DNA from: Clostridia bacterium
GTDB lineage: Bacteria; Bacillota; Clostridia; Oscillospirales; CAG-272
Assembly (NCBI GenBank): GCA_017467105.1
Contig: JAFTSU010000028.1
Span: forward strand, 79,217-143,216
Length of the DNA: 64,000 nucleotides
Direction: 5' to 3'
In this document: piece after piece, positions 16,895 through 24,315 of the stretch
Layout: the number at the start of each line of letters is the position of its first letter
Numbering within the stretch: the first letter of the stretch is position 1
Program-made: the position numbers and the translations under genes
The notes under the pieces: generated by a model
Seen by the model: the letters and a program-made list of their open reading frames with translations, nothing else
Databases searched by the model: none
What the model was told of the DNA's origin: nothing

Positions 16895-18133
16895 ATGAAA
16901 TACGGATGCATTGGTGAGAGGCTGGGACACAGCTTCTCCAAGGAAATACACGCTCTGATCGCCGACTACGAATACGAGCTGCGTGAGCTTACTCCCGATA
17001 GTGTCGGCGCCTTTATGACCGAGAAGAGATTTAACGCCATAAACGTCACTATACCATATAAGGAGAATGTCATACCCTACCTTGACTCCATTGACGAGGC
17101 TGCGAAGCTTATAGGCAGCGTTAACACGGTAGTTAACAGAGGTGGAAGGCTCTACGGCTACAATACGGATTTTTACGGAATGAGCCGACTGATTGAGAAA
17201 TGCGGAATAGATCTCTTGAAAAAGAAGGTTCTTATTCTCGGCAGCGGAGGTACTTCTAAGACCGCCTATGCCGTTGCTAAAAGCATGGGCGCTGATCCTA
17301 TAATCAGAGTTTCAAGGCAGAGACGTGATGATGCCGTAAGCTACTCGGATATGTATGAGAGTCACACGGATGCGGACGTTATCATCAACACTACTCCCGT
17401 CGGAATGTACCCTGATATTTTCGCAAGATCCGTAGAGCTTTCCCGCTTCCCGTCCCTTTCGGGCTACGTGGATGCCGTATACAATCCCCTGAGACCTACG
17501 GCGGTTCTCGAGGCTTTGGAGCGCGGTGTTTCTGCGGAGGGTGGACTTTATATGCTGGTGGCGCAGGCAGTCCGCGCATCCGAGATCTTCCTTGACGCTA
17601 CCCTTTCGGATGACACCCTTGATACAGCCTTTGATAAGATCCTGCGTAGCAAGGAGAACGTTGTTCTGATTGGAATGCCCTCGTCGGGAAAAAGCACTGT
17701 AGGTCGATTGGTTGCCGAAGCGTTAGGACGCAAATTCGTAGATACGGATGAGATAATAAAAGAGCTTGCGGGCACGTCAATCCCCGAGATTTTCGCTACA
17801 CGGGGTGAGGCTTATTTCAGAAATCTGGAAAGTGAGGCTATAGATATCGCATCAAAAGGTACGTCTCTCGTAATAGCTACCGGCGGCGGAGCTGTGCTGA
17901 AGTGGGAGAACGTCAAGGCGCTAAAAAGGAACGGACGTCTCTTCTTCCTTGACCGCTCACCCGAGAAGCTTATCACTACGTCCGACAGACCTCTCTCAAG
18001 TGACAGAGATGCTCTTATAAAACTGTATAACGAAAGATACGGAATATATTGCAGCAGCGCGGACGTGAAAATTGACGGAAACGATGACGCCGCTTCGGTG
18101 GCAAAAAACATTACGGAGTATTTTAAAAGATGA
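16895..18133 (+). CDS. aroEK: fused shikimate dehydrogenase / shikimate kinase
   Basis: One 412-residue reading frame holds two pathway enzymes. Residues 1 to about 252 are shikimate dehydrogenase: shikimate-binding GERLGHSFSKEIHAL, catalytic NVTIPYKENVIPYLD, GYNTDFYGM, NADP-binding ILGSGGTSKTAYAVAKSMGA and NTTPVGMYP. Residues about 253-412 are shikimate kinase: Walker A LIGMPSSGKSTVGRL, substrate Asp/Arg in KFVDTDEIIK and RGEAYFRNLE, ATGGGAVL, and lid TSDRPLSS. The frame is open through the junction, so this is a real fusion rather than overlapping genes. The start has a weak ribosome site. The 4-base overlap with aroQ suggests coupled translation. Confidence 0.95.
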   Translation: MKYGCIGERLGHSFSKEIHALIADYEYELRELTPDSVGAFMTEKRFNAINVTIPYKENVIPYLDSIDEAAKLIGSVNTVVNRGGRLYGYNTDFYGMSRLIEKCGIDLLKKKVLILGSGGTSKTAYAVAKSMGADPIIRVSRQRRDDAVSYSDMYESHTDADVIINTTPVGMYPDIFARSVELSRFPSLSGYVDAVYNPLRPTAVLEALERGVSAEGGLYMLVAQAVRASEIFLDATLSDDTLDTAFDKILRSKENVVLIGMPSSGKSTVGRLVAEALGRKFVDTDEIIKELAGTSIPEIFATRGEAYFRNLESEAIDIASKGTSLVIATGGGAVLKWENVKALKRNGRLFFLDRSPEKLITTSDRPLSSDRDALIKLYNERYGIYCSSADVKIDGNDDAASVAKNITEYFKR

Positions 18134-18567
18134 AGCTGTACATTATAAACGGACCGAATCTCAATATGCTGGGCATAAGAGAGCCGGGTCATTACGGAAG
18201 CACGGGATACTCCCAGCTGATAGAGCTGCTGAGGGAGCATTGCGCGTCGCAGGACGTTGAGGCTATATTCTATCAGTCGAACCACGAGGGCGATCTTGTA
18301 GACTGTATCCAAGAGGCATACTTTAAGGGCGCTGACGGCATCGTAATAAATCCGGGAGCGTATACTCACACAAGCATTGCCATTCTCGACGCTGTAAAGT
18401 CCGTAAGCCTGCCTACCGTAGAGGTGCATATCTCCAAGGTTGAGGAGCGCGAGGATTTCAGACAGATAAGCTATATCAGAGCAGCGTGTGAGAAGACGAT
18501 AACCGGTCACGGTATACAGGGTTATATCGAGGCTATAGATTATTTGATAGAAAAATACGGTAATTAA
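18130..18567 (+). CDS. aroQ: type II 3-dehydroquinate dehydratase
   Basis: A 145-residue enzyme that dehydrates 3-dehydroquinate to 3-dehydroshikimate by anti-elimination; the family forms dodecamers. Type II marks are complete: LYIINGPNLNMLGIREPGHY (active-site Arg and Tyr), FYQSNHEGDLVDCIQEAY, IVINPGAYTHTSIAILDAV and VEVHISKVEEREDFRQISYI (catalytic His). It overlaps the end of aroEK by ATGA and is followed 2 bases later by aroA, so the three genes are tightly coupled. Confidence 0.96.
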   Translation: MKLYIINGPNLNMLGIREPGHYGSTGYSQLIELLREHCASQDVEAIFYQSNHEGDLVDCIQEAYFKGADGIVINPGAYTHTSIAILDAVKSVSLPTVEVHISKVEEREDFRQISYIRAACEKTITGHGIQGYIEAIDYLIEKYGN

Positions 18568-18569
18568 AA

Positions 18570-19775
18570 ATGACTGTTGAAATAAAGAAAGGCCGCGCAA
18601 AAGGTGAGATCAAGGCCCCGACATCTAAAAGCTACGCCCATAGAATGCTGATCGGCGCAGCGCTGGCTGAGAATAAGAGCCGGATATCCGGTATTCCCTA
18701 CTGCGACGACGTATTGGCAACCGCAGAGTGCCTTCGGGCGCTGGGAGCTAAGATAGATATAGTGGGAGGAGTTGCCGAAATAGTCGGCTTTGATCCCAGA
18801 TGCGCAAAGCCTGTCGCCCCACTCTTTGCCAATGAAAGCGGCAGCACGCTACGATTTATTCTGCCCCTTTGTCTGCTCTCGGGAAATCCCGTTACTATAG
18901 AGGGCAAGGGTCGGCTGATGCAGAGGCCGATGGGGGCTTACGAGGAGCTTTGCAAGGAGCAAGGTATACTCTACAAAACGGGTGACGGTAATATAAGCGT
19001 ACAGGGAGTATTGAAAAACGAGGACGTCAGACTTGTCGGTAACGTTACAAGCCAATACGTTACGGGTATGCTATACGCCCTTCCCTTCCTTGAGGGTGAC
19101 AGACGTATTATTCTGACGACGGAGATAGAGAGCAAGCCATATATTGATATGACGCTCCAGGTGATGAAAAAGTTCGGCATAGACGTATGCTGGGAAAACA
19201 GCGAGACCCTGCTATCCCGCGGCGGCTGCCATTACGTTGGTATTGAAGATGAGGTTGAGGGTGATTGGTCCGGCGCTGCCTTTCCTATCGCTCTTGGGCT
19301 TTTCGGCGACGTAAGGGTTCTGGGACTTAACGAGAACAGTCTGCAGGGCGACCGCGTGTGTGTTGAGTATTTTAAGGCTCTGTCTGAGGGCACACCTACA
19401 CTGTCTGTTGAGAGCTGTCCCGATCTTGCTCCAATACTTTTCACGGTTGCGGCGGAGAAAAACGGCGCTGTGTTCACCGGTACGAGAAGGCTCAGAATGA
19501 AGGAAAGCGACAGATGCGCCGTGATGGCTGAGGAGCTAAGTAAATTCGGAGCGGATATTCGGATCTACGATAATCACGTTGAGGTAATAAAGACTAAGCT
19601 CCATACGCCCGAGGAGATACTGCTCGGCCACAACGATCACAGAGTCGTTATGTCTCTGTCCGTGCTGTCTACTCTGTACGGAGGTGCGATCGAGGGAGCG
19701 GAGGCTATAAGCAAAAGCTATCCCGATTTCTTCGATGATTTGAAAAAATTGAAAATTGAATTTAAGGTTCGATAG
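18570..19775 (+). CDS. aroA: 3-phosphoshikimate 1-carboxyvinyltransferase (EPSP synthase)
   Basis: A 401-residue enzyme that joins phosphoenolpyruvate to shikimate 3-phosphate. Family motifs are GEIKAPTSKSYAHRMLIGAA (substrate Lys/Ser/Arg), ANESGSTLRFILPLCLLSGN, GKGRLMQRPMGAYEEL, NVTSQYVTGMLYALPF, EGDWSGAAFPIALGLFG, PDLAPILFTVAA and the C-terminal TRRLRMKESDRCAVMAEEL and GHNDHRVVMSLSVL. The length is slightly under the usual 420-430, with a short C-terminal end, but every key motif is present. The glyphosate-contact region has NESGSTLRF rather than the class I NAGTAMRP form. Confidence 0.95.
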   Translation: MTVEIKKGRAKGEIKAPTSKSYAHRMLIGAALAENKSRISGIPYCDDVLATAECLRALGAKIDIVGGVAEIVGFDPRCAKPVAPLFANESGSTLRFILPLCLLSGNPVTIEGKGRLMQRPMGAYEELCKEQGILYKTGDGNISVQGVLKNEDVRLVGNVTSQYVTGMLYALPFLEGDRRIILTTEIESKPYIDMTLQVMKKFGIDVCWENSETLLSRGGCHYVGIEDEVEGDWSGAAFPIALGLFGDVRVLGLNENSLQGDRVCVEYFKALSEGTPTLSVESCPDLAPILFTVAAEKNGAVFTGTRRLRMKESDRCAVMAEELSKFGADIRIYDNHVEVIKTKLHTPEEILLGHNDHRVVMSLSVLSTLYGGAIEGAEAISKSYPDFFDDLKKLKIEFKVR

Positions 19776-19861
19776 ACTGATTGATCCTTTTCCTAAGTTC
19801 CCACTTAGAAACAAGAGTATGGGCATATCAGTCGTGGATCTTCAGGACGGTTTGTAAGTAT

Positions 19862-20728
19862 ATGGAATTAACTAAGGAAACAAAAATACTGATCGTTGGT
19901 CTTGGAGTTATAGGTGGCGGCTATGCCGCGGCGCTGACGAGACAGGGCTATAACGTAAGCTGTATTACGCTGAAGCAGGAGGATATAGATTACGCCATCG
20001 CAAACGGTATAATTAAAAGCGGAACCACAAGGACAGACGAGAGGCTGATCGGCGAGGCGGATCTTGTCGTATTTGCGCTGTATCCCGGTGTTTTCATTAA
20101 TTGGATAGAAAAAAACCAGCATATGCTGAAGAGCGGCTGTATCATCACCGACGTTACGGGTGTAAAGGGTTCTGTGGTTTATAAGGTGCAAGGCATGCTG
20201 CGCTCTGACGTTGAGTTTATTTCCGCTCACCCAATGGCAGGACGTGAGAGATCAGGTGTTGAGTACAGTAATCCCGACGTTTTCCACGGTGCAAACTATA
20301 TAGTCACGCCTACGGATAAGAATACGGAGGACGCTATCAAGCTCGCTGAGGAGCTTGGAAACGTGCTTGGTTTTGCGCGTATAAGCAGGCTCACACCCGA
20401 GGAGCACGACGTTATGATCGCCTTTCTCTCCCAGCTGACTCACTGCATTGCCGTAACGCTGATGAACTCTAACAGATCGGCTGGACTTGAAAAATACACC
20501 GGTGACTCCTTCAGAGATCTGACGCGAATCGCAAAGATCAACGACGAGATGTGGAGCGAGCTTTTTATGCTTAACAGAGACGCGCTTCTTAGCGAGATGG
20601 ATGCCTTTGCGGCTGAGTTCAACACCTTCCGAAACATGCTCTCTGACGGAGACGTACAGGGAATGCGTGAAAAGATGCAGGAATCGACTAAAAGACGTTC
20701 TCTCTTTGATAAGCCCAAGGGCGTGTAA
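19862..20728 (+). CDS. tyrA: prephenate dehydrogenase
   Basis: A 288-residue NAD(P)-dependent enzyme that oxidises prephenate to 4-hydroxyphenylpyruvate. The Rossmann motif ILIVGLGVIGGGYAAALTRQ is at the N-terminus. DVTGVKGSVV, FISAHPMAGRERSGVEYSNP (catalytic His) and the helical dimer domain with AFLSQLTHCIAVTLM follow. There is no C-terminal ACT domain, so tyrosine feedback would need another route. The start at 19862 is supported by family alignment; the ribosome site (AGGACGG) is weak, and the 86-base gap after aroA holds a small stem (CTAAG/CTTAG). Confidence 0.93.
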   Translation: MELTKETKILIVGLGVIGGGYAAALTRQGYNVSCITLKQEDIDYAIANGIIKSGTTRTDERLIGEADLVVFALYPGVFINWIEKNQHMLKSGCIITDVTGVKGSVVYKVQGMLRSDVEFISAHPMAGRERSGVEYSNPDVFHGANYIVTPTDKNTEDAIKLAEELGNVLGFARISRLTPEEHDVMIAFLSQLTHCIAVTLMNSNRSAGLEKYTGDSFRDLTRIAKINDEMWSELFMLNRDALLSEMDAFAAEFNTFRNMLSDGDVQGMREKMQESTKRRSLFDKPKGV

Positions 20729-20776
20729 CGAAATTATTATCAGATGGCATAGCTTTGCCTGATTGGAGTGTTAATT

Positions 20777-21808
20777 ATGAATATGGAATTCTACAGAAAA
20801 TTACCTATACCTCAGGATATAAAGAGGGAGTTCCCCTTATCCGAGTCTGCTGAAAGGCAGTTGAAAAGACGAATCAACGAGATGAAGGATATATTCAGCG
20901 GTGAGTCGGATAAATTCATACTCATCATAGGTCCCTGCTCTGCTGACAGAGAGGACGCCGTGATGGACTATATTTACAGACTCAAGGAGGTTGAGGAGAA
21001 GGTTAAGGACAAGATCCTAATCGTACCGAGAATCTACACAAACAAGCCCAGAACGACCGGTGAGGGCTACAAGGGTATGCTCCACCAGCCTAATCCCAAT
21101 GAAAACCCGGATATGCTGAAAGGCATAATAGCTATAAGAAAGCTGCATATGAGGGCGGTTGAGGAGACCGGCTTCGGTTGCGCTGACGAGATGCTATACC
21201 CCGAAAACTACAGATATCTCTCTGACCTTCTCGCATACGTTGCGGTTGGCGCAAGATCCGTAGAGGATCAGCAGCACCGTATGACCGCCTCCGGCTTTGA
21301 TATTCCCGTTGGAATGAAGAATCCCACCGGCGGTGACAATACTATAATGATGAACGCTATCAAGGCGGCTCAGTCATCTCACGTATTCCTCTATCGTGGA
21401 TGGGAGGTAAAGACTAACGGAAATCCCTTTGCTCACGCTATACTCCGAGGCTACGTGGATAATCTTGGAAAATCACACCCCAATTATCACTATGAGGATC
21501 TGTGCGAGCTTGCCGAAAGATATAAGGCATCCTCCTACGAGAACCCTGCCGCGATAATTGATACAAATCACGCAAACTCCGCAAAGAGATACCTGGAGCA
21601 GATAAGGATATCGAAGGAGATACTCCACAGCCGTAATCACTCAAGCGAGATCGAAAAGCTGGTCAAGGGACTTATGATCGAAAGCTACATTGAGGACGGA
21701 TCGCAGAAGATCTGCGACAATCCCGTGTACGGTCAGTCGGTCACCGATCCTTGTCTCGGCTGGGAGAAAACGGAAAGACTCATATACGATATTGCGGAGA
21801 AACTTTAA
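20777..21808 (+). CDS. aroF: 3-deoxy-7-phosphoheptulonate (DAHP) synthase, class I
   Basis: A 343-residue metal-dependent aldolase that condenses phosphoenolpyruvate and erythrose 4-phosphate, the entry step of the pathway. It is of the AroF/G/H (type I alpha) class: ILIIGPCSADREDAVMDYIY, IVPRIYTNKPRTTGEGYKGM, ADEMLYPENYRYLSDLLAYV, GARSVEDQQHRMTASGFDIP, VGMKNPTGGDNTIMMNAIKA, AIIDTNHANSAKRYLEQIRI and DPCLGWEKTERLIYDIAEKL. It is unusual only in being last in the operon. The ATG at 20777 follows GGAG with 8-base spacing; a GTG at 20768 is less likely. A strong terminator follows. Confidence 0.95.
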   Translation: MNMEFYRKLPIPQDIKREFPLSESAERQLKRRINEMKDIFSGESDKFILIIGPCSADREDAVMDYIYRLKEVEEKVKDKILIVPRIYTNKPRTTGEGYKGMLHQPNPNENPDMLKGIIAIRKLHMRAVEETGFGCADEMLYPENYRYLSDLLAYVAVGARSVEDQQHRMTASGFDIPVGMKNPTGGDNTIMMNAIKAAQSSHVFLYRGWEVKTNGNPFAHAILRGYVDNLGKSHPNYHYEDLCELAERYKASSYENPAAIIDTNHANSAKRYLEQIRISKEILHSRNHSSEIEKLVKGLMIESYIEDGSQKICDNPVYGQSVTDPCLGWEKTERLIYDIAEKL

Positions 21809-21831
21809 CTTTTTTCTCATATATAATATTT

Positions 21832-21867
21832 AAATGGCTCAAGTACTGCTTGAGCCATTTTTATTTT
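21832..21867 (+). terminator. intrinsic terminator of the aromatic operon
   Basis: A 12-bp perfect stem (AAATGGCTCAAG and complement) with a 5-base loop is followed by a T-rich tail (TTATTTTT), 23 bases after the aroF stop. Confidence 0.88.
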
Positions 21868-22144
21868 TCGTACTTGTCTAGTGATACGCCACGATCTTCA
21901 AGTTGCCTGTCTAAGCAGGAATGAAAAATAGAGGCATCTCATTTTCAGTCGATCAATTATACTACAGTTTTATCAAAGCTGTAAAGATGCTAAGCTTTAA
22001 CATATTAATCAGCAAAACCAGCCTATGTCACAGGAAAATCCTCACCTATGACGTAAAAATAAACTTACCTATGACGTAAAAATAAACTTACCTATGACGT
22101 AAAAATAAACTTACCTATGACGCAGAAAAAACAGCTGATAACGT
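21868..22144. other. non-coding gap between aromatic and transport operons
   Basis: With the terminators on either side, this fills the 382-base space between aroF and the permease gene. Apart from the tandem repeat listed separately I see no reading frame with a ribosome site, no promoter and no RNA gene. A short imperfect stem (TGCCTG/CAGG) occurs near 21906-21920. Confidence 0.5.
22041..22131. repeat. 23-bp tandem direct repeat, four units
   Basis: The unit CTTACCTATGACGTAAAAATAAA is repeated head to tail: first copy with one or two changes (22041-22063), two identical copies (22064-22086 and 22087-22109), and a fourth decayed copy (22110-22131). A further trace of the core (CCTATGTCACAG) is seen just upstream at about 22022. 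There are no spacers, so it is not a CRISPR array. Each unit contains TGACGT, a half-palindromic core. Confidence 0.9.
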
Positions 22145-22180
22145 AAAAAATGCGTTGTGCCCCGAAGGACACAACGCATT
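22145..22180 (-). terminator. intrinsic terminator of the seven-gene transport operon
   Basis: On the minus strand an 11-bp stem (AATGCGTTGTG and complement) with a 10-base loop is followed by TTTTTT, 10 bases after the stop of the last permease gene. Confidence 0.88.
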
Positions 22181-22190
22181 GGTGGTTTTA

Positions 22191-23240
22191 TTAACCGACC
22201 AGACCGGAACGCTCGATACCCTGTACAAGATATCTCTGACCGAATAGGTAGAGAATAACGAGAGGAAGTATGATCAGAATACCTGCGGTATTGTGAATAA
22301 CGACCTCGTAGATCGCTGCACCGGGATGCTCGGACTGAAGGTGGATCGGTATTTCGTCGATAAGGTTAGGAAGCATCCAAGGAGCCTTGGTTCCCTCGAA
22401 GAATACGTCCGTGTAGAACATATCCGTCCACTGCCAAGAGAACGAGAACAGGAATACTGTAATCATCATAGGCACGGAGAGAGGAAGTATGATCTGAAGG
22501 AACGTACGGAAGGTTCCCGCACCGTCAACGTATGCTGACTCCTCAAGCTCGTCTGGAACGCCCTTGAAGAACTGACGCATCAGATAAATGTACAGACCGT
22601 TCTTGAAGGCGAGACCGCCAAGTGAGAGAAGTACGAATGGTGTGAAGGTGTTGGTTATATTGGGACGTTCACCTGTGAACAACTCCAAAATACCTGTCAT
22701 ATGCTCGTCAAGAGATATAGGAATGATAAGATCGAAGTCAGCGAAGAAGCGCTTCATAGCAAGCTCGAGAGTACCGTGAGGTATGATCATGATAGCTATA
22801 ACAAGCGCAAACAGGAAGCCGTTACCCTTGAACTTGAACTTCGCAAGACCGTAGCCTACAAGGCAGGATACGAAGGTCTGCACGATAGCGCAAAGTCCCG
22901 AGAGAAGAATGGTGTTACCAAACGCCTCAAAATACCTGTTATCCGTAATAAGATACTTATAAATATCTAACGTAGGATTTTTGGGAATAAGGGATACGGT
23001 TGCGTCAACAACGTCATTCATGCTCATAAACGAGCCTGCGACCTTGGATACGAACGGGAAAAGAATTACGTAAGAAACGCCAAGCATAAGGATAAATCTG
23101 AAGATATTTACTACTACCTTGATCCAGGTGTTGGAAGCGGATATCTTCTTGAGCAGACGTTCCTTGTAGGAGAGCTTACCTTCATAATCGACACTTATGC
23201 GATTTTTGGTTTCTTTCTTAATTACGGGTGTAGATTCCAT
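22191..23240 (-). CDS. carbohydrate ABC transporter permease (MalG/UgpE type), last gene of the operon
   Basis: A 349-residue inner-membrane permease with six predicted membrane helices after a basic cytosolic N-terminus of about 50 residues. The ATPase-contact EAA loop is clear: ELEESAYVDGAGTFRTFLQI with ILPLSVP following. It pairs with the permease directly upstream (13-base gap). The start at 23240 (MESTPVIKKETKNRIS) has a perfect AAGGAGGTG ribosome site; longer frames overlap the upstream gene. It is the fourth permease of the operon. The periplasm-side loop between helices (ITDNRYFEAFGN) is typical of the MalG branch. The substrate is unknown. Confidence 0.92.
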   Translation of the reverse strand: MESTPVIKKETKNRISVDYEGKLSYKERLLKKISASNTWIKVVVNIFRFILMLGVSYVILFPFVSKVAGSFMSMNDVVDATVSLIPKNPTLDIYKYLITDNRYFEAFGNTILLSGLCAIVQTFVSCLVGYGLAKFKFKGNGFLFALVIAIMIIPHGTLELAMKRFFADFDLIIPISLDEHMTGILELFTGERPNITNTFTPFVLLSLGGLAFKNGLYIYLMRQFFKGVPDELEESAYVDGAGTFRTFLQIILPLSVPMMITVFLFSFSWQWTDMFYTDVFFEGTKAPWMLPNLIDEIPIHLQSEHPGAAIYEVVIHNTAGILIILPLVILYLFGQRYLVQGIERSGLVG

Positions 23241-23253
23241 GTAAAGCACCTCC

Positions 23254-24303
23254 TTAATCTCTTCTCTGGTAGAACACGAACGAGGATGCAATAGCGCCGA
23301 CTATAGCAATGATCAACGTGACTATCAGGAAGTAAATCCAAGACATCGCAACGCCTACGCCGGGTGTGCCCGAATAATCGGAGGCGTAGTTCATCGCGGG
23401 GTTTGTGGTTCTCGTAAATGCGTCAATAACCGTGTATACCGCGTTAACAAGAATCATAGGAGAGATCATCGGGAAGGTAACCTTCCAGAAGGTTTCCCAG
23501 CCGGTAGCGCCCTCTATCTGACACGCCTCGTAAATCGAGGGAGAGATAGACTGAAGACCTGCGAGGAATATAAGCATCTGTACACCGGAGTAGTTAATGA
23601 TGTTGTAAATATCGTTTACAAGTCCTACTACATACGTAACGAGCTCGGTACCTACCTTCATAGAAGCGAAGAGATTCTGAACGTCGAGAATATTGATAAT
23701 ATCATTACTGTTCTGCTGAGTACCGTCGTTGATACCGGAGCCCATCTCTTCCTTCATAAAGTCCTCTGCGTTAATACTCTCCATAACACCGGTGGAAATG
23801 ATAACGGGTATGAAGAAGATCGCACGGAATGCGGCACGTCCAAGCATCTTCTGGTTAAGAACTACCGCAATGAAGAGGGAGAAGATGATAATAGCGGGAA
23901 CCTGGAAGAGCATCTCCTGAACGGAAGCGAGAAGCTTCTGATAGAAAGTCTGATCCTCGAAAGCGGTTACGTAATGCTCGAAGCCTACGCCCGTGGTTCC
24001 TGTGATATGCTTGATGATGTTAGCACCAAGCTCCTCGTCCCAAACCTCTACCTGAATGTCGGTAAAGTTACTGAAGCTGTACCATACAGAGTCGATAAAG
24101 ATAGGAAGATAGATCAGTACAACGCCAAGGATGAAGGGGAGGACGAAGAAATATCCTGCCCTTGCCTTAGTTGCGTCCAGAGATCTGCGAGGCTTGAAAA
24201 GCTTCTTGAAGAAACCGGAGGTTGCAGGCAAGATCTTGCCAAAGAACGCCTTGACCGCATCAAGCGGCGAGGTCTTTACAACGTTTTCGTTATTGTTGCT
24301 CAT
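23254..24303 (-). CDS. sugar ABC transporter permease (MalF/UgpA type)
   Basis: A 349-residue membrane permease that pairs with the gene downstream. After a cytosolic N-terminus of about 45 residues come six membrane helices (AGYFFVLPFILGVVLIYLP first) and the EAA loop SIYEACQIEGATGWETFWKV. A long external loop with ITGTTGVGFEHYVTAFEDQ follows helix 1, and another (about 185-215, rich in Asn, Asp and Gln) is unusually polar for the family. It lies 12 bases after the DUF5696-like gene and reads as part of the same transcript. Confidence 0.92.
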   Translation of the reverse strand: MSNNNENVVKTSPLDAVKAFFGKILPATSGFFKKLFKPRRSLDATKARAGYFFVLPFILGVVLIYLPIFIDSVWYSFSNFTDIQVEVWDEELGANIIKHITGTTGVGFEHYVTAFEDQTFYQKLLASVQEMLFQVPAIIIFSLFIAVVLNQKMLGRAAFRAIFFIPVIISTGVMESINAEDFMKEEMGSGINDGTQQNSNDIINILDVQNLFASMKVGTELVTYVVGLVNDIYNIINYSGVQMLIFLAGLQSISPSIYEACQIEGATGWETFWKVTFPMISPMILVNAVYTVIDAFTRTTNPAMNYASDYSGTPGVGVAMSWIYFLIVTLIIAIVGAIASSFVFYQRRD

Positions 24304-24315
24304 TCTACATCCTCC

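Noticed and set aside
22041..22131. CRISPR array
   Set aside because: The 23-bp units are contiguous with no spacers, and no cas genes are nearby.
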